Source: Pseudomonadota bacterium
Lineage (GTDB): Bacteria; Pseudomonadota; Alphaproteobacteria; Rhodospirillales; UBA2165
Direction of reading: 5' to 3'
NCBI GenBank assembly: GCA_027592155.1
Contig: JAQCKY010000222.1
Span: 1 to 5,246 of the forward strand
Length of the DNA: 5,246 bases
Shown: piece by piece, positions 3,664-5,246 of the stretch
Position numbering within the stretch: the first letter of the stretch is position 1
Layout of the letters: each line of letters opens with the position of its first letter
Notes under the pieces: model-generated
The model's database searches: none
What the model was told of the DNA's origin: nothing
What the model saw: only the letters and a program-made list of their open reading frames with translations
Position numbers and translations under genes: made by a program

Positions 3664-5246
3664 ATGTCTGTTATGTCCTTCACGAATCGCAAGCGCGTGC
3701 GCAAGAGCTTTGGCCGGATCGTCACGGTTGCGCCGATGCCAAATCTTATTGAGGTTCAGCGGAATTCCTATGAGGCATTCCTGCAGCGCGAGGTCGAACG
3801 TCAGATTCGTGCCGATGCCGGTCTTCAGGCCGTCCTAAAATCAGTTTTTCCGATCCAGGATTTTTCCGGACGCGGAACGCTCGAATTCGTCGACTACAAA
3901 TTTGAAGAGCCAAAATACGATGTTGAGGAATGCCAGCAACGGGGCATGACCTATGCCGCGCCGTTGAAAGTTACGCTTCGCCTTGTTGTTTGGGACATTG
4001 ATGAAGATACCGGCGCGCGGTCTGTCAGGGATATCAAAGAGCAAGTCGTCTATATGGGCGAAATGCCGCTGATGACCAACAACGGAACGTTCGTTGTTAA
4101 TGGAACCGAGCGAGTGATCGTTTCTCAAATGCATCGTTCGCCCGGTGTCTTCTTCGATCATGATAAGGGCAAAACCCATTCATCGGGCAAGTTCCTGTTT
4201 GCAGCACGGGTCATTCCTTACCGTGGCTCCTGGCTGGATTTTGAATTCGACGCCAAGGATCTCGTCTATGTCCGTATCGATCGTCGCCGTAAGTTGCCGG
4301 TCACGACGCTGCTGATGAGCCTGGACAGCGAAGAGACCCAAAAACTGCGTAAGACTCGCGAAGCGCAGGGCAAGGAAGTCGATCCGGCTGAAGCAACGGG
4401 AATGTCGCCGACGGAAATTCTGCAGCTGTTCTATGAGACGGTCAATTACACGCGGACCAAGCGCGGCTGGAAGACGCCGCTAAATCTTGAGGCGTTGCGC
4501 GGCACCAAGCTCACCCACGACCTCATCAACGCAAAAACCGGGCGCGTTCTCGTTGAAGCCGAGACGAAAGTCACCCCGCGTTTTATTCGTGACCTTGAGA
4601 GCAAGGGCGTCGAAGAGCATGTCGTGCCGGTCGAGGATTTGATTGGCCGATATGCGGCTGATGACGTCATTAACGTCGAGACCGGGGAAGTCTTCCTGGA
4701 AGCCGGCGATGAGATCACCGAAGAGATCATGGAAGCGATGGAAGCGGTGAACATCGAAGAGGTCCCGACCCTCAACATCGATCACGTCACCGTTGGACCG
4801 TACATCCGCAACACCCTGGCGGCGGACAAGAATACCTGCCGTGAGGAAGCGCTGATCGATATCTACCGCGTGATGCGGCCTGGCGAACCTCCGATTTTGG
4901 AAACCGCCGACAATCTCTTCAAAGGTCTCTTCTTTGACCCTGACCGCTATGATCTTTCGGCGGTCGGTCGTGTGAAACTCAATGCCCGTCTCGGTTTTGA
5001 GACCGAGGATACGGTGCGTGTGCTTCGTAAAGAAGACATCCTGGCTGTCGTAAAAGTCTTAGTCGATCTTAAGGATGGTCGCGGCGAGATCGACGATATC
5101 GATCATCTCGGCAACCGGCGTGTTCGGTCCGTCGGTGAATTGATGGAAAATCAATATCGCGTCGGTTTGCTGCGTATGGAACGTGCCATTCGGGAACGGA
5201 TGAGCTCGGTCGATATCGATACCGTGATGCCGCATGATCTGAGCAA
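3664..5246 (+). CDS. rpoB: DNA-directed RNA polymerase subunit beta, N-terminal part (partial)
   Basis: The reading frame stays open from ATG 3664 to the window end, giving 527 codons plus two bases. The beta subunit forms one pincer of RNA polymerase and part of the active site. The visible part covers the protrusion and lobe domains. Family landmarks are RVIVSQMHRSPGVFF (150-164), YRGSWLDFEFDAKD, VRIDRRRKLP, IYRVMRPGEPP, FFDPDRYDLSAVGR and IDDIDHLGNRRVRSVGE. AGGAG at 3654-3658, five bases away, supports the first ATG over the one at 3673. Compared with E. coli as I recall it, about 26-27 extra, highly charged residues sit near 222-248, as known for alphaproteobacteria. V153 corresponds to E. 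coli V146 of the N-terminal rifampicin cluster. The sequence ends at MPHDLS, before the main rifampicin region, so resistance cannot be judged. Confidence 0.99.
   Translation, partial: MSVMSFTNRKRVRKSFGRIVTVAPMPNLIEVQRNSYEAFLQREVERQIRADAGLQAVLKSVFPIQDFSGRGTLEFVDYKFEEPKYDVEECQQRGMTYAAPLKVTLRLVVWDIDEDTGARSVRDIKEQVVYMGEMPLMTNNGTFVVNGTERVIVSQMHRSPGVFFDHDKGKTHSSGKFLFAARVIPYRGSWLDFEFDAKDLVYVRIDRRRKLPVTTLLMSLDSEETQKLRKTREAQGKEVDPAEATGMSPTEILQLFYETVNYTRTKRGWKTPLNLEALRGTKLTHDLINAKTGRVLVEAETKVTPRFIRDLESKGVEEHVVPVEDLIGRYAADDVINVETGEVFLEAGDEITEEIMEAMEAVNIEEVPTLNIDHVTVGPYIRNTLAADKNTCREEALIDIYRVMRPGEPPILETADNLFKGLFFDPDRYDLSAVGRVKLNARLGFETEDTVRVLRKEDILAVVKVLVDLKDGRGEIDDIDHLGNRRVRSVGELMENQYRVGLLRMERAIRERMSSVDIDTVMPHDLS

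Noticed and set aside
3530..3838. Open frame overlapping the rpoB start in another frame
   Set aside because: It covers the spacer and runs out of frame through the well-conserved start of rpoB; no recognisable motif.

Overview
This window is a stretch of the conserved bacterial transcription/translation cluster, all on the + strand, in the order tuf (3' end), tRNA-Trp, secE, nusG, rplK, rplA, rplJ, rplL, rpoB (5' part). The gene order, tRNA-Trp lying between tuf and secE, the short one-helix SecE, the L10 N-terminus beginning DRTEK, and an RpoB with a charged insertion that E. coli lacks all suggest an alphaproteobacterium, perhaps a Rhodospirillales-like lineage. The rank below class is a guess.

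Layout: bases 1-69 encode the last 22 residues of EF-Tu. A complete tRNA-Trp(CCA) with encoded CCA follows after 22 bases. secE and nusG form a tight pair; nusG appears to use a TTG start four bases past the secE stop. A 65-base gap before rplK holds a stem-loop matching the L1-binding leader of rplK-rplA operons. rplA starts on the base after the rplK stop. A 294-base gap before rplJ holds a structured leader of the L10 type: a kink-turn-like core, then a 12-bp hairpin, then a small hairpin that includes the rplJ ribosome binding site. rplJ (GTG start) and rplL are 42 bases apart. A 282-base gap rich in hairpins separates rplL from rpoB, whose first 527 codons fill the rest. The window stops shortly before the main rifampicin-resistance region.

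How the genes work together: EF-Tu, tRNA-Trp and the four ribosomal proteins serve translation. L11, L10 and L7/L12 build the stalk/GTPase-associated centre where EF-Tu acts, and L1 builds the opposite stalk. NusG and the RNA polymerase beta subunit couple transcription to translation, and SecE belongs to the SecYEG translocon. The control signals I can see are RNA structures: a probable L1 feedback site, a probable L10(L12) feedback site, and a hairpin-rich rplL-rpoB spacer that may set the ratio of ribosomal proteins to RNA polymerase.

I found no mobile element, CRISPR array, defence locus or foreign-looking gene, and no convincing promoter. The coding content is ordinary housekeeping. The points worth a second look are the leader RNAs, two tiny upstream reading frames inside them, the TTG start of nusG and the rplL-rpoB spacer. 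All structures were read by eye, without energy calculation or alignment.
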